Shown here piece by piece: positions 44,571-54,672 of a stretch of DNA of 64,000 bases; within the stretch, counting starts at the first letter, position 1; every line of letters begins with the position of its first letter. The translations under genes and the position numbers were made by a program. The stretch lies in NCBI RefSeq assembly GCF_020615455.1, contig NC_059225.1:40677546-40741545 (forward strand), in the 5' to 3' direction. Below the pieces are notes generated by a model. That model was given only the letters and a program-made list of their open reading frames with translations, searched no databases and was not told the DNA's origin. This stretch comes from Coregonus clupeaformis. Taxonomy: Eukaryota; Chordata; Actinopteri; Salmoniformes; Salmonidae.

Positions 44571-45044
44571 TAATTTACCTTGGTAGGAATGGAGATTGAT
44601 AATACCAGAGGAGAATGGTCACTAAGCAATCTGGGGAGATAATCGGTCCTAAACACTCTATGAAACAGTTGGATTGATAGCAAAAAGTTATCTATGTGTG
44701 TGTGTGTGTTGTGTGGGTGTGAATAAAAGAGTAGTCCCTATCCAGAGTCTAGTAAATTGAGATCCTTCATGAATGACGTGGAGAGCTTGGCGGCTTTGGT
44801 AAGAGGGGAGGGTTTATCAAAGGACCTATCAACAACTGTATCTAAACAAAAATTCAAATCTCCTCCAGAAAGTAGCCATCTTGGTGGTGCTTGAGAAACC
44901 TGAATAAACATATGGTCAACAAAGTTAGGAGCATAAACATTCAATCGCGGGGTAAACTGATCCAAATTCCAAATAGACATCAGCAGTACAGTCCCAGGAC
45001 AGAACAAACAATAAAAAACCTATATACTGGTTCAAATCCCACCG

Positions 45045-45941
45045 ATAGACCTTCATGAATAAAACGCGGTTCAGTTCTTTGAGAAAAGGGAACACTTCTC
45101 CCGGCGTGTCGAAGAGATGGCTTTGGCCATTGTACTCAACTTTCATCCGCGCAGGGTGAATGAGGTAGCCGGTGATGTTATTCTCCTTCAGTGCTTTGGC
45201 GGCTGGTTTGAACTGCTTGCGACGTCTGTCGAGATCTGCACTCATATCCGGGAAAAGGCTGACCCTCTTGTCATCGATGGTGATGTCCCCTTTGGCTCTT
45301 GCAAGTCGCACTATCTTCTCCCTGTCCGGGAAATGGAGGAACCTGATCAGGACGGTCTGTAGCGTGGGTTTCGGTGATGAGGTTCTGTGGGCGCGTTTGA
45401 TTTCCAGCAGCTTGGTGAAGTTGGTTATGCCTAGGACATCAGGGATCCATTGAGTGAAGAAACGGACAGGGTCACGGCCCTCGCTGTCCTCCTTCAATCC
45501 CACCACACGGATATTGCTACGTCTGCTCTGGTTCTCCATCTAGTCCACCTTGTTTTTGACATAGGCATTGTCCTTCGTCAGCTGTTTCATAACCTGGTCA
45601 TGTTGGGTGACGGTATCTTCAACTGTGCTAATGCACAACTCAGCCTCAGTCATTCTCAAAAGGAGATCATTCAGGAAGGATTTCAGGTCTTCAATTGAAG
45701 AATGGAGTTTAGCCGATTTCTTGTACATTTTCAGTGAAATACCTTTATTACCATCTTGAATTTCCGGGAGGAGAGTAGCAAGCATGCCGGAGGACTCGGA
45801 AGAGGCTGCTGAGCGCAACAGTGTGGAACTGTCGTCTGAGTTAACAGGGCTAATGCTAATCTTGCTAGCTGTGGCGTAATCATTATCTTGGGATTCAGCT
45901 AAGTTTTGGTCATCCTTCTTGCCTCTCAGCCGGAGGTCCAT
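45045..45941 (-). pseudogene. L1 subfamily 2 ORF1, one in-frame stop
   Basis: ATG is at 45939-45941 (MDLRLRGKKDDQNLAESQDN). A coiled-coil region (LLRMTEAELCISTVEDTVTQ) is followed by KNKVD, TAG at 45540-45542, then MENQSRRSNIRVVGLKED, the RRM signature. It continues to IKRAHRTSSPKP, FLHFPDREKI and LIHPARMKVEYN. The frame continues past the usual ORF1 end into the deleted ORF2 junction. Without the TAG this would be a near normal ORF1 of about 300 residues. Confidence 0.85.
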
Positions 45942-46231
45942 GGCTCTTTGGGAAGGTAAGTACTTAACAGTTTATCAGCCGATGTAAAAATATTGTTTCA
46001 ACGTTGTTATTTAGGTAATAGTAGGATAACTTTGAAGAGCTCGGTTTGTTGACGTCTGCTCAGCTCCACTGCATCACGTGCTCCCCATTCTAGAAAAGGC
46101 AATTCATGGCCGATGTTCTAGAACAGCTGTCTTGAAAGTGAATGTCCACATCCGGGGCCATTGTCACAGCACCGTTTCTCAACAGACCTCCATTCAGGAG
46201 ACATAGAGAAGGGTACAGTTCACTTTGTTAC

Positions 46232-46574
46232 TGTCACGCCCTGGCCTTGAGAGACCGGTTTTTCTTTAGTTGGTTTGGTCAGGGTGTGTATTTCTATGTG
46301 TACATTCTATGTTTGTAGATCTATGTTGGCCGAGTGTGGTTCCCAATCAGAGGCAGCTGTCGATCGTTGTTTCTGATTGGGGATCATACTTAGGTAGCCA
46401 TTTTGCCTACCTATGTTGTGGGATCTTGACTATTGTTTGGCTTGTTTGGGTGTAGCCATTGTGAGCTTCACGTTACGTTGCTTTTGTTGTTTTGTCGTGT
46501 GTTAACTTAGTTAATAAACATGTATGCATTCCACGCTGCACCTTGGTCCAAACCTGTACTCAACGAACGTGACA
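46232..46574 (+). mobile_element. Solo LTR, same superfamily as the 37664 element
   Basis: It starts tgtcacgccctggcc and ends cgaacgtgaca. The duplication gttac is at 46227-46231 and 46575-46579. Inner words (gtggttcccaatcagaggca, ctgattggggatcatactta) are shared with the LTRs at 37664 and 39645, but the rest has diverged. It is a related family left as a solo LTR. Confidence 0.93.
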
Positions 46575-46579
46575 GTTAC

Positions 46580-47086
46580 TAAATAAATATACAATACAAA
46601 TGTCATAAGCAGTAACAATGGCAAGATATATGTTATGACATTTTTGGAAGTGATATGAGACAGTAACTTAGGAGGAATATACTCCTACGTAGTTTGGGTC
46701 TTTTTAATAACGTCATCAGTTGGAATGCGTCAAGCTTTTAACAGTAGGAATTGTGTAGAAGACAGTTGTCTAAGAACGATAGTTCTTGTAGACACAGCAG
46801 GCAAGAGTTTATTCTACATGAAGGCACTTACTCTTGTTTAACATTGTAATACTTTGCATTCAAGGGTTGATGGCCTTGAGAAGCTGCACACAGTGGCTTT
46901 TCATCCAGCTAAGCTAGGATTAAGTACACTCAAGGACCATTCACTTGTCCTTGTGATACTTTAGGTTCATGACACGCAGCAGATTGGCACAACACACACA
47001 ATTGTGTTTCTTGTCACACTGCTCTATTCATGGATGACCCTGACCTTCTGTCCGCCTCTTTTTCCATCTATCCGTCCGTCCCTCAG
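46580..47086. other. 3' end of the large clip4 intron
   Basis: No repeat is recognised. The last 60 bp are the polypyrimidine tract and acceptor of the CAP-Gly 2 exon. Confidence 0.5.
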
Positions 47087-47210
47087 GGTTCTGGCTGGGG
47101 ATCGAGCTGGACAAGCCCAGCGGAAAGAACGACGGCTCGGTTGGTGGGGTGAACTACTTCAGCTGCTCTCCCAAACACGGTGTCTTCGCCCCATCGTCGC
47201 GTGTACAGAG
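47087..47210 (+). CDS. clip4: clip4 exon: second half of CAP-Gly 2
   Basis: Acceptor gtccctcag, donor gtggct, 124 nt. It reads FWLGIELDKPSGKNDGSVGG, then VNYFSCSPKHGVFAPSSRVQ. The GKNDG motif is intact, so the domain is expected to bind tubulin or EB tails. Confidence 0.95.
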
Positions 47211-47561
47211 GTGGCTACATAATTGTACTGATTTGTAAAATACTACATAAAAAACACATCTGGATGAAGTATCTGTAATGATTTCTCAGATTTAGAAATG
47301 GGTTTAGAGAAAAATAAACATGGCTCGTACCAAAGGCGCATCTGGTAAATGTCGCTGGAGGTGGTAACGTTTCATTACACTCATCAATATTTGGATGGCA
47401 CTAATGAGCCAGGCCTTGACAATGCCATTTGTGAGAACTGTTGGAAAATTCGATTTTCACTGTCTTAAGGACATTACAAACAGTCCAGATTGGTGATTTA
47501 CTAGACCACGGGTGTCAAACAGGGACAGGATGTTTAGGGCTTATTCAAATCAGAGCTGTCT

Positions 47562-47640
47562 GGGCTGTGTTTATTAGGCAGCAAATGGAAGAAAACTAAC
47601 TGAAACAGGGAAGGGGCTACCTGGTATGTCTGTTAAAAAT
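47562..47640. repeat. Short dispersed-repeat fragment
   Basis: ggctgtgtttattaggcagc, agaaaactaactgaaacagg and ggggctacctgg form a segment I recognise as a common salmonid MITE-like sequence. It is only a partial copy. Confidence 0.4.
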
Positions 47641-47649
47641 GTATACGGT

Positions 47650-48603
47650 CCGGGGCAGGGTTAGGCTCAATTCAGAATTTAATTTAGAATGCCTCCTAAA
47701 TTCCAACTCAATTCTTGAATTTGAATTTAATTTGAATTGAAGTAGAAAACAGAATACATAATTGCAATTAAAAATGTAATTAAAGGAAATATAATTGAAT
47801 TCAGTGAAATGCAATGAAATTCAAATGCCTCTTCTATTCTATATTAGGTGTAGTCTATACAAATATACATCTTGTACATAAAACATAAAACATGTCGTTA
47901 TATACATGCATATCAAATATTGTGGAAACAATAGATTTTCAGGACAAACTATTACAATTAATGAGCAAGGAAAACAAAATATGTATGTGATTATTCTAAG
48001 TTATTATATTTCATTAATCACTTACATTTTGTTCAATATGGGGAACAAAATTTAAATGTTTTCAAGATACATAGCTTTCAAAATACAGAAATACAGCTGT
48101 ATTTCTGTATTTTGAAAGCTATGTATCTTGAAAACTTGATTGCTGACATGCAAAACATTTTGCGACTATATTAATAATGGACTAATGTGACCAACTACCT
48201 CGATTCGGTCTTATGATGCAAAATGTGAAATGGTGTAAAAAAAAAAAAAAGAGTTTTCCTTAAAGTTGACCCTGAGGCCTTCAAAAAGAAGGGAAACAAA
48301 TGAAATGGTTGGTGGAAATATAATAGGCTATTTTAAGCAGGAAGGTTAAAAGAGTATGTGAACATTGTTTCCAGAAGTGTGGAAGTGTGACCTGTCAGAT
48401 TCAATGAACATTGTTTCCAAATTGTGATTCAAGGAAACTCTCATGTTCTATAACTGAGTGGAATTTATTTTAATTGCACTGAATTAAATTCTACTTCATG
48501 TCATCAAAATCAAATTCTACATCCTGTGGGGTGTGGCCAATTCAAATTTTAATTTATGAGTTGAATGGGAGTCAATTCCAAAATTCTGAATAAGCCCAAC
48601 CCT
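47650..48603. repeat. Possible large fold-back element with central palindrome
   Basis: The ends gggttaggctcaattcagaa and ttctgaataagcccaaccc are imperfect inverted repeats with AT-rich arms rich in gaattgaatttaatt. The interior is not symmetrical except for the palindrome near the middle (48058-48135). It could be a non-autonomous DNA element, though the low complexity weakens the case. Confidence 0.45.
48058..48135. repeat. Perfect 78-bp palindrome (39-bp arms, no spacer)
   Basis: The left arm gttttcaagatacatagctt...atacag (48058-48096) is exactly the reverse complement of 48097-48135. The symmetry axis is between 48096 and 48097. Symmetry stops at both outer ends. It lies in a clip4 intron. 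Confidence 0.97.
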
Positions 48604-48605
48604 TG

Positions 48606-48738
48606 TCTAGGGTGAAGTTTCCTCTAGGTACAGATCTAGGATTAGCGTCCATTCCCCCAATCCTAACCTTAACCATTAGTGGGGAAAATGCAAAACTGAC
48701 CCAAGATCAGCGTCAAGGGGCAACTTCACCCTACACCA
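48606..48738. mobile_element. Short MITE with agggtgaag termini
   Basis: agggtgaagtttcctctagg at the left and ggggcaacttcaccct at the right are imperfect inverted ends. The core reads ttaaccattagtggggaaaa. It has no coding capacity. Confidence 0.7.
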
Positions 48739-49327
48739 AATATATACAGTCGTTTGTAAGGTAACGTATGGCCAGGAAAAAATGTTTTTAAGGGGACATT
48801 TGCTTATATTTTCCATCTAAGCTTCACACTACCCAACTGTCATTCATTTGAATGGCCTATCTAGAATATGTCCCCCCCAGGGATAAATTATAATAATAAC
48901 ACGTTATTTGCATAGTGGAAATAGTAATTTTACTGCCACAATCTCAAAGCTCTTCACATTATAAAAACAAGTGGGAAAAGTGCATTAAAAAGGCAATGCG
49001 GTAAAAGCAAAAAAGGTAATTACCTTGTACATGCAATTCTGTCAAATGTCTTTCTCTACTGTGCCTATACACTGGAAAAGGTCAAGCACACACAGCCTTT
49101 TAAATAAATAGTGAATTATTGTGAAGAACTCCTACTATGGCACCTACACAGAAAGCTCCTTTGAACTATTATTAAAGAAGTATATGAAAAATACTAATTC
49201 TAACTGAGACGTTTAAATCAGTATTTGACTCTTCTTACAGATTACAGCGCATGTATCTTTCAGACAAAAGTGTTGTCAACAGACGAGCAAAACGGCAAAG
49301 CTGGCTCTTTTTGGAAGCTCTTAATCA
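48739..49327. other. clip4 intron, no recognised feature
   Basis: AT-rich, with no ORF or transposon ends. Confidence 0.45.
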
Positions 49328-49487
49328 TTTACATTTACGTCATTTAGCAGACTCTCTTATCCAGAGCGACTTACAGTTAGAGTGCATACATTTTCATACT
49401 GGCCCGCCTGGCCCGCCGTGGGAATCGAACCCACAACCCTGGCGTTGCATGCGCCATGCTCTACCAACTGAGCTACACAGGGCCACA
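49328..49487 (-). mobile_element. tRNA-derived SINE (reverse)
   Basis: The reverse strand reads tgtagctcagttggtagagc (near 49475), box B gggttcgattccc, and the tail gtaagtcgctctggataaga near 49360. It is the best preserved copy of this SINE type in the window. Confidence 0.88.
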
Positions 49488-49703
49488 ATCCTTTCAATCC
49501 TTGAGATATGGAAGAGCAGGCGGTGCCATACATACATATTCACTATCTAGCCACCTAGGAAGAAAGATGAGTCAAGGAAAGGGAAAGAAAGTCTAATATT
49601 GGGCTATTAAGACTCAGCATTTCCCTCATGTAGGCCGAATAAGAGGGGGGTTAGGTAAGTTGATTAATTTGGTTGAAGTTTCTATTAAAGGCAGACAGCG
49701 CCA

Positions 49704-50258
49704 CACAGTCACTAATTGTACAAAACATTAGAAACACCTTCCAACTATTGAGTTGCACCCCCTTTTGCTCTCAGAACAGCCTGAATTTGTTGGGGCATGG
49801 ACTCTACAAGGTGTTGAAAACGTTCCACAGGGATGCAGGCCCATGTTGACTCCAATGTTTCCCACAGTTGTGTCTAGTTGGCTGGATGTCCTTTGGGTGG
49901 TGGGCCATTCTTGATACACACGGGAAACTGTTGAGTGTGAAAAACCCAGCAGCGTTACAGTTCTTGACACACTCAAACCGGTGCTCCTGGCATTTAATAC
50001 TATACCCCGTTCAAAGGCAATTAAATATTTTGTCGTGCCCATTCACCCTCTGAATGGCACACATACACAATCCATGTCTCAATTGTCTCAAGGCTTGAAA
50101 ATCATTCTTTAACCTGTCTTCTCCCCATCATCTCCAGTGATTTAAAGTGGATTTAACAAGTGACATCAATAAGGGATCATAGCTTCCACCTGGATTTACC
50201 TGGTCAGTCTATGTCATGGAAAGAGCAGGTGTTCCTAATGTTTTGTTCACTCAGTGTA
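49704..50258 (-). mobile_element. Internally deleted Tc1 (aacattagaaacacc family)
   Basis: The ends tgtacaaaacattagaaaca and aggtgttcctaatgttttgt are inverted repeats, the right one ending cagtgta. The reverse strand 50042-49870 still encodes the N-terminal HTH (MGTTKYLIAFERGIVLNARS, STVSRVYQEW). The whole catalytic domain is deleted, giving a 555-bp non-autonomous derivative. Confidence 0.85.
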
Positions 50259-51387
50259 CATATTTAGTAGCCACATAGCAAGGAAAGGGAGTCGAGGAAA
50301 GGTGAAAGATTTGTTGAAGATGTTGAGATAGTATGAATGAGGAGGCTGGTTTAGGTAACTTAAGTAACATGTTAAGTTAATTCATTTGGTTAAAGTTTTG
50401 TTTTGTTTTTTTGGGCTCTCGTTCCTTAACGTCTATCCCCTTACGTTTTTTTCTCTCTCGCTCTTTCCTCTCCCACCACCATCTTATTTTCTTAGTCTAC
50501 TTTTACTGTGTGATAAGAGGAGTGTTTTCTGGAGGGAAAACTCCAGCACTCCTTCTTTCATCCCCCCCTCCCCTCTTTTTCCCCCAATTAACCCGCGGAG
50601 CAAGCGGACGCTCCGCTAAAGCGTGGCTCGGGCTAATGGAGATCTCCCTCTCACATTATCTCCATCTCCTCTCACGTTCTCTCCATCACAGAGAGCCAGA
50701 ACGCCAGAGCAGCCATTCTTCCATTCTCTCAGCTTCCTGTCAGCAGCTATCAGGATCCATTAAGAAAACAAACAGCGAGGTGTTATTTGTTTCTTATTTT
50801 TTCTCCTTTCTCTCACCTCCTTTTCTGCTCACAAACAAGATGAGGCTGTTTTTGGCTCCTTTTTCCACTTCACCAGCCTCTGTGTTAATGGTTTTCAAAG
50901 CTCCAGCTAATATCACTGGTACACAACGGCTTAGGCAAGAGCATCTACCAAGTCGGACAGGCACATCCTGCTGGGATGTCGATTTTTATTTTATTTTGTG
51001 TCCATTGGAGAATTGATGGATGGAAGGGAAGGCCCCTTACTTTCAGGATAGCGGTTGGGGGTCAATTCCATCTCGACTCATTCCATTCCGGAAATGAATG
51101 GATAATCAATGGTTTAATTGGAGAAATAGCCCATTATTTGAAATGAGGACTAATTTCCTGCCCTATTCATTTGTTGAATTTCAGTTCATTCCCTGTGTAG
51201 TGAAAAGATGAAAGTTGAAATTGAATTGACCCCAACCTTGGAATGGAAGAGAAAGAGCTGTTATTGAAGCAGGATGGCCTAAAGTGTTTCCAGAACTCTC
51301 CACCAGTACAGGCTTTAATGATTGTGTGTTGTAGACTCTGAGGCTCTAGTGTAAATGTATATATGTATATTCTTTACAATTCCACAG
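50259..51387. other. clip4 intron with a pyrimidine-rich block
   Basis: No mobile element is recognised. A 201-codon ORF (50411-51016) lies in C/T-rich sequence without a domain or splice support and is not called. Confidence 0.45.
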
Positions 51388-51452
51388 GATCCATGGCTCT
51401 ATGGATTGTCTTTCTGAGCTGTCCTCCTCGCGTCTCAAATGTGGTTTCACCG
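51388..51452 (+). CDS. clip4: clip4 small exon: linker
   Basis: Acceptor tccacag, donor gtgagt, 65 nt. It reads IHGSMDCLSELSSSRLKCGF. SLDTLSEISS-like sequence follows CAP-Gly 2 in CLIP4, which supports this small exon, and the phase fits on both sides. Confidence 0.85.
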
Positions 51453-51725
51453 GTGAGTTTTGGACTAGGTTGTTCCTAATTGATTTGCTTCATACAATGC
51501 TGAACAAACTGAATCAATGGTTATACAATTTTAAGGACAATGCAGTAGATAGCATTTTAATGACAGAAAATGCAGTTTTTGTTGTGTCACAATCATTTGT
51601 GTACCCTTAATGTGTGTGTGTCTTTTTGTAAATGTTTGTGTACTTGTTTGTCTGTATGTGTACTACATATGTAAATATGTGTCTGTGTATTCACACACGT
51701 GTGGCTGTCTCTGTCATTCATTCAG

Positions 51726-51792
51726 GAATCCGCCGCAGCTTCAGCACGTCGACGGCCCAGCAGGAGCAGAGCCAGAATATTCCTGGCAACAG
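51726..51792 (+). CDS. clip4: clip4 small exon: linker
   Basis: Acceptor cattcag, donor gtggca, 67 nt. It reads GIRRSFSTSTAQQEQSQNIP. The RRSFSTxSA motif is characteristic of CLIP4 between CAP-Gly 2 and 3. Confidence 0.88.
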
Positions 51793-52297
51793 GTGGCAAT
51801 TTTGTTATTACCACTCTTCTCCACATTCCCCCTCTCTGCATTTCTCCTCCTTATTCCGTAATGCTTTTCAGCTTTCTCCCTAATCCCCCCACTGCCGGAG
51901 GTCAAATCAATAGTGATAAGAAGCAGCGGTATTAGTCAGCCAAATAATAATTTTGGGGAATTGCCAATGCATGATAGCAGGGTTATAGTGAGTATGAAAG
52001 GAATCCAAGATCAATCCCTCTCCTTTGCGTTCCTCTTCCTCTCTCGTTTCACATCCTCATCTTTCTCTCACCCCTCCCGTTCCTTCCCTCCCCTTCCCAC
52101 TCTCTGTTTTCTTCCCTGTCCCGTCTCTTTCTCATTACGCCCTTCCTTCACTCTTTTTATCCTCTTTTCTCCCTCCCATGATCCTCATCTCTTTCTCCCC
52201 TATGCACTATTTCACCATCTTTCTCTACCCTTTCTCTCTCTGTCTTTTTCTCCCTCTCTCTCCCCCTCTAACCTCATCTCTCTTTCTCTCTCCTCAG
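51793..52297. other. Last clip4 intron with long polypyrimidine tract
   Basis: About 280 bp of nearly pure C/T (52018-52297) precede the acceptor of the last coding exon. ORFs here are artefacts of the tract. Confidence 0.7.
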
Positions 52298-52676
52298 GTC
52301 ACGTTCCAACTCTCAACGTCGGCGCTGGAGCACCCTGAGCGGCGGCTGGGGTCCGGGAACAGGCGGCCCAGGAAGCACCGGAGGAACCACCGCCACCTCC
52401 TCTGGATCGAACGGCTCGGTGCGCCTTCACCTGGGCATGCAAGTGCTTCTGAGCAGCGCCAGCGAGATGGCCGTGGTCCGCTACATGGGCCAGGCTGACT
52501 TCGCCCCCGGCCTGTGGCTGGGCCTGGAGCTGCGCACCACCAAGGGCAAGAATGACGGGCAGGTGGGTGGCCGCCGCTACTTCACATGCCGTCCAGGCCA
52601 CGGCTTGCTGGTGAGGCCCAGCCATGTCACTTACCACGGCATTAACGGCGCCCGGCTAGTGGACGAGAACAGCTGA
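52298..52676 (+). CDS. clip4: clip4 last coding exon: CAP-Gly 3 and stop
   Basis: Acceptor tctcctcag, stop TGA at 52674-52676. A Ser/Arg- and Gly/Thr-rich start (RRRWSTLSGG) is followed by LGMQVLLSSASEMAVVRYMG, FAPGLWLGLELRTTKGKNDG, GRRYFTCRPGHGLLVRPS and VTYHGINGARLVDENS. CAP-Gly 3 is encoded whole in one exon, unlike domains 1 and 2. The ...ING..LVDEN end is the CLIP4 C-terminus. Confidence 0.96.
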
Positions 52677-52845
52677 GGACATTAGGACACTAGGGGTAAG
52701 GTCGGGTAGGTAGGAAAAAAGCAGATGGAATATATCGGATAAAAGTTACAGTATGTTTTTTTCTTTTTTTCTTGGGTTTTGTGTTATTAGCAGACAGTTT
52801 TGATTATATAAATTCAATAAAGATTTTTTTATTTAAAGATTTATG
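52677..52845 (+). other. clip4: clip4 3' UTR with poly(A) signal
   Basis: AATAAA at 52816-52821 lies about 140 bp after the stop, followed by a T-rich downstream element. This gives a short 3' UTR ending near 52840. Confidence 0.8.
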
Positions 52846-52889
52846 TTAAGTTGGTGTGGACAGCCTACATTTTAACTACACATCAACTA

Positions 52890-53165
52890 TACTGAACAAA
52901 AATATAAACGCAACATGCAACAATTTAAAATATTTTACTGAGTTACAGTTCATAAAAATATATCAGACAATTGAAATGAATTCATTTGGCCCTAATCTAT
53001 GGATCTCACATGACTGGGCTGGGGCGCAGCCATGGGTGGGCCTGGGAGGCCATAGGTCCACCCACTGGGGAGCCAAGCCCAGCCAATCAGAATGAATTTT
53101 TCCCACAAAAGGGCTTTGTTACAGACAGAAATACTCCTCAGACATCTATCAGCTGGCGCAACTGG
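52890..53165. mobile_element. DNA-transposon fragment (aacaaaaatataaacgcaac type)
   Basis: It opens actgaacaaaaatataaacg caacatg and includes gttacagttcataaaa and cccagccaatcagaatgaat. I recognise this as a common salmonid DNA-transposon end. It is truncated by the Gypsy remnant. Confidence 0.6.
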
Positions 53166-54098
53166 GTATGGCTCTCCTCTCCTTTTCCGTTCCAAGCCCT
53201 GGATAATCGATCATTGGGATCCGGCACAATCACACACATCACATCACCACTCACACTCACCGTGGAACCCATACATCAAGAAAGCCTTCCCTTCCTCATC
53301 ATCACCGGACCTGTACACAAAGTCATCCGTGGCTCCAACGTCATAACCCCACCCTCTCCTGGTCGAGGATGAAAATCACCGCCTGGGCACCAGGATGCCG
53401 GAAGACCTGTTTTCCCTTACCCTGTGGTTCCAGGTCGGTTGAGAGTCATGTAAGTGCCCTCCAGCCCATCATTCTGTCATCCCATATCATTGGCCCCGTG
53501 TTTTGATGTGGACATCCGCCAGGCTCTGGAGAGGGAACCTGTGCCTGCTACCTGCCCTCCTGAGTGCATCTACGTTCCCACGGGGGTAACGGATTGGCTG
53601 TTGACCTGGGCGCTCACATCCCTCGCCACTGGACACTCAGGTATCACCCGCACCATTCAATCCATATCCGCTAAGTACTTGTGGCCCACCTTGGTGCAGG
53701 ATGTCACCCTGCACCAAGGGGGAGTGGGCCCGGTTCCTTCCCTGGGCGGAGTACACCCAGAACTCACTTTGCCACTCCTCCACCGGGCTGACTCCCTTCC
53801 AGTGCATCCTGGGATATCAGCCGGCTCTGGCCCCGTGGACCCCGAGCCAGACCGAGTGGTTCCGGCGTGCAGAGGAAGTTTGGAACGCTGCCCACGTGAG
53901 GCTTCAGCGCGCCGTCCGCCGCCAGAAGGAGCAGGCGGATCGCCACCGCAGTGAGGCTCCTGTGTTCCATCCAGGTGATCGCGTCTGACTCTCCACCAGG
54001 AACCTCCCGCTCCGCCTGCCCTGCCAGAAGCTGAACCCCCGGTTTGTGGGGCCCTTCCCCTGGCTGATGCCGTCCCCCGCAACACCCCTCCGCCTCCC

Positions 54099-54290
54099 TT
54101 GGACATCGATGGGACCCCCGCCTATGCCGTCAGGTCCCTACTAGACTCCCGACGCCGTGGGGGTCGGCTTCAGTACCTGGTGGACTGGGAGGGGTACGGT
54201 GCAGAGGAGCGCTGTTGGGTCCCGGCGGCCGACATCCTGGACACCAACAACTTCTGGGATTTCCATCTCCCAAGCCGTCCGGACCGGCCC
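54099..54290 (+). pseudogene. Chromodomain of the Gypsy integrase
   Basis: AVRSLLDSRRRGGRLQYLVD is followed by WEGYGAEERCWVPAADILD, the chromodomain fold with its aromatic cage residues (Y, W, W). In live elements it directs integration to modified chromatin. It is in frame from 54099, but the upstream integrase is frameshifted. Confidence 0.85.
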
Positions 54291-54366
54291 GCTCCTCACC
54301 CTCGGGGCTGTGCTCCTGGCCGGCATCATCCTGCGGCTGGAGCTGCGCGTCGGGGGGGAGGGGTAC

Positions 54367-54672
54367 TGTCACGCCTACTCCCGCTCGTCCTCTCCAGCGC
54401 TCAACGGAGCGGGTCTACAAACCACCGGTCCTGGAACCATCATTACGCACACCTGCTCCCCATCATTACGCACACCTGGACCTCAAGACCAATATTTATC
54501 TGATTATCATCTTGATTACTCTCCCTTTATTTAGCCCTCAGTAACCTGTCATTAGGCAATATTGGTTTTGTCTTGTTCAGTACGCTTCTCCTGTTTTGTT
54601 TATCTGCCTATTATTATTTTTAATAAACTCACCTTCTGCACCTGCTTCCTGACTCCCAGTGATTACGTTACA
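54367..54672 (+). mobile_element. 3' LTR of the Gypsy remnant
   Basis: It starts tgtcacgcctactcccgctc after ggggggaggggtac and ends gattacgttaca. AATAAA lies near 54622. Its 5' partner LTR is not in the window, so no duplication can be checked. Confidence 0.8.

Larger units (their letters stand above)
44284..46085 (-). mobile_element. L1-type LINE of a second subfamily, internally deleted
   Basis: The reverse strand has a 5' UTR (46085-45942), ORF1 (45941 to about 45045) and part of ORF2. The ORF2 part has endonuclease PRLNVYAPNFVDHMF and SGGDLNFCLDTVVDRS at 44945-44820, and a connector block at 44519-44271 (SFILWDALKACLRGQIIAYT). The start of the endonuclease and all of the RT are missing. 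A SINE tail (44500-44570) is embedded. The ORF1 sequence is clearly different from the L1 at 621. Confidence 0.82.
30058..52676 (+). other. clip4: clip4 gene, C-terminal ten exons (CAP-Gly domain-containing linker protein 4)
   Basis: Ten GT-AG exons sum to 1542 nt, an open frame of 513 codons plus stop, with every junction phase consistent. The encoded part starts just after the ankyrin region (PADVVPEPLDMPLEMADAA). It then has CAP-Gly 1 (exons 1-3), a serine-rich linker (exons 4-5), CAP-Gly 2 (exons 6-7), a Ser/Arg-rich linker (exons 8-9) and CAP-Gly 3 (exon 10). Three CAP-Gly domains distinguish CLIP4 from CLIP3, which has two. Each domain retains the GKNDG motif that binds the EEY/F tails of tubulin and EB proteins. 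The protein is expected in the cytoplasm on microtubule plus ends. The ankyrin exons are not in the window, so the preceding intron is probably longer than 30 kb. Convergent to alk, as in human. Confidence 0.93.
53175..54672 (+). mobile_element. Gypsy (chromodomain) LTR retrotransposon, heavily deleted 3' part
   Basis: Pieces remain in the order expected for Gypsy: the end of the protease (LGSGTITHITSPLTLTV near 53215), the region before integrase (FDVDIRQALEREPVPATCPP at 53500), the integrase zinc-binding remnant (GHSGITRTIQSISAKYLWPT near 53635), the integrase C-terminal part (WAEYTQNSLCHSSTGLTPFQ near 53750; FHPGDRV at 53970) and a chromodomain (YLVDWEGYGAEERCWVPAAD near 54170). RT, RNase H and the DDE core are deleted. 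The 3' LTR is 54367-54672, after a purine-rich tract. Confidence 0.88.

Noticed and set aside
52025..52498. 157-codon ORF of Leu/Ser/Phe/Pro before the last CLIP4 exon
   Set aside because: It translates the polypyrimidine tract of the intron and has no domain.
30058..52676. CLIP3 as the identity of the CAP-Gly gene
   Set aside because: CLIP3 has two CAP-Gly domains. Three are encoded here, and the linker motifs RRSFST and ING..LVDEN fit CLIP4.
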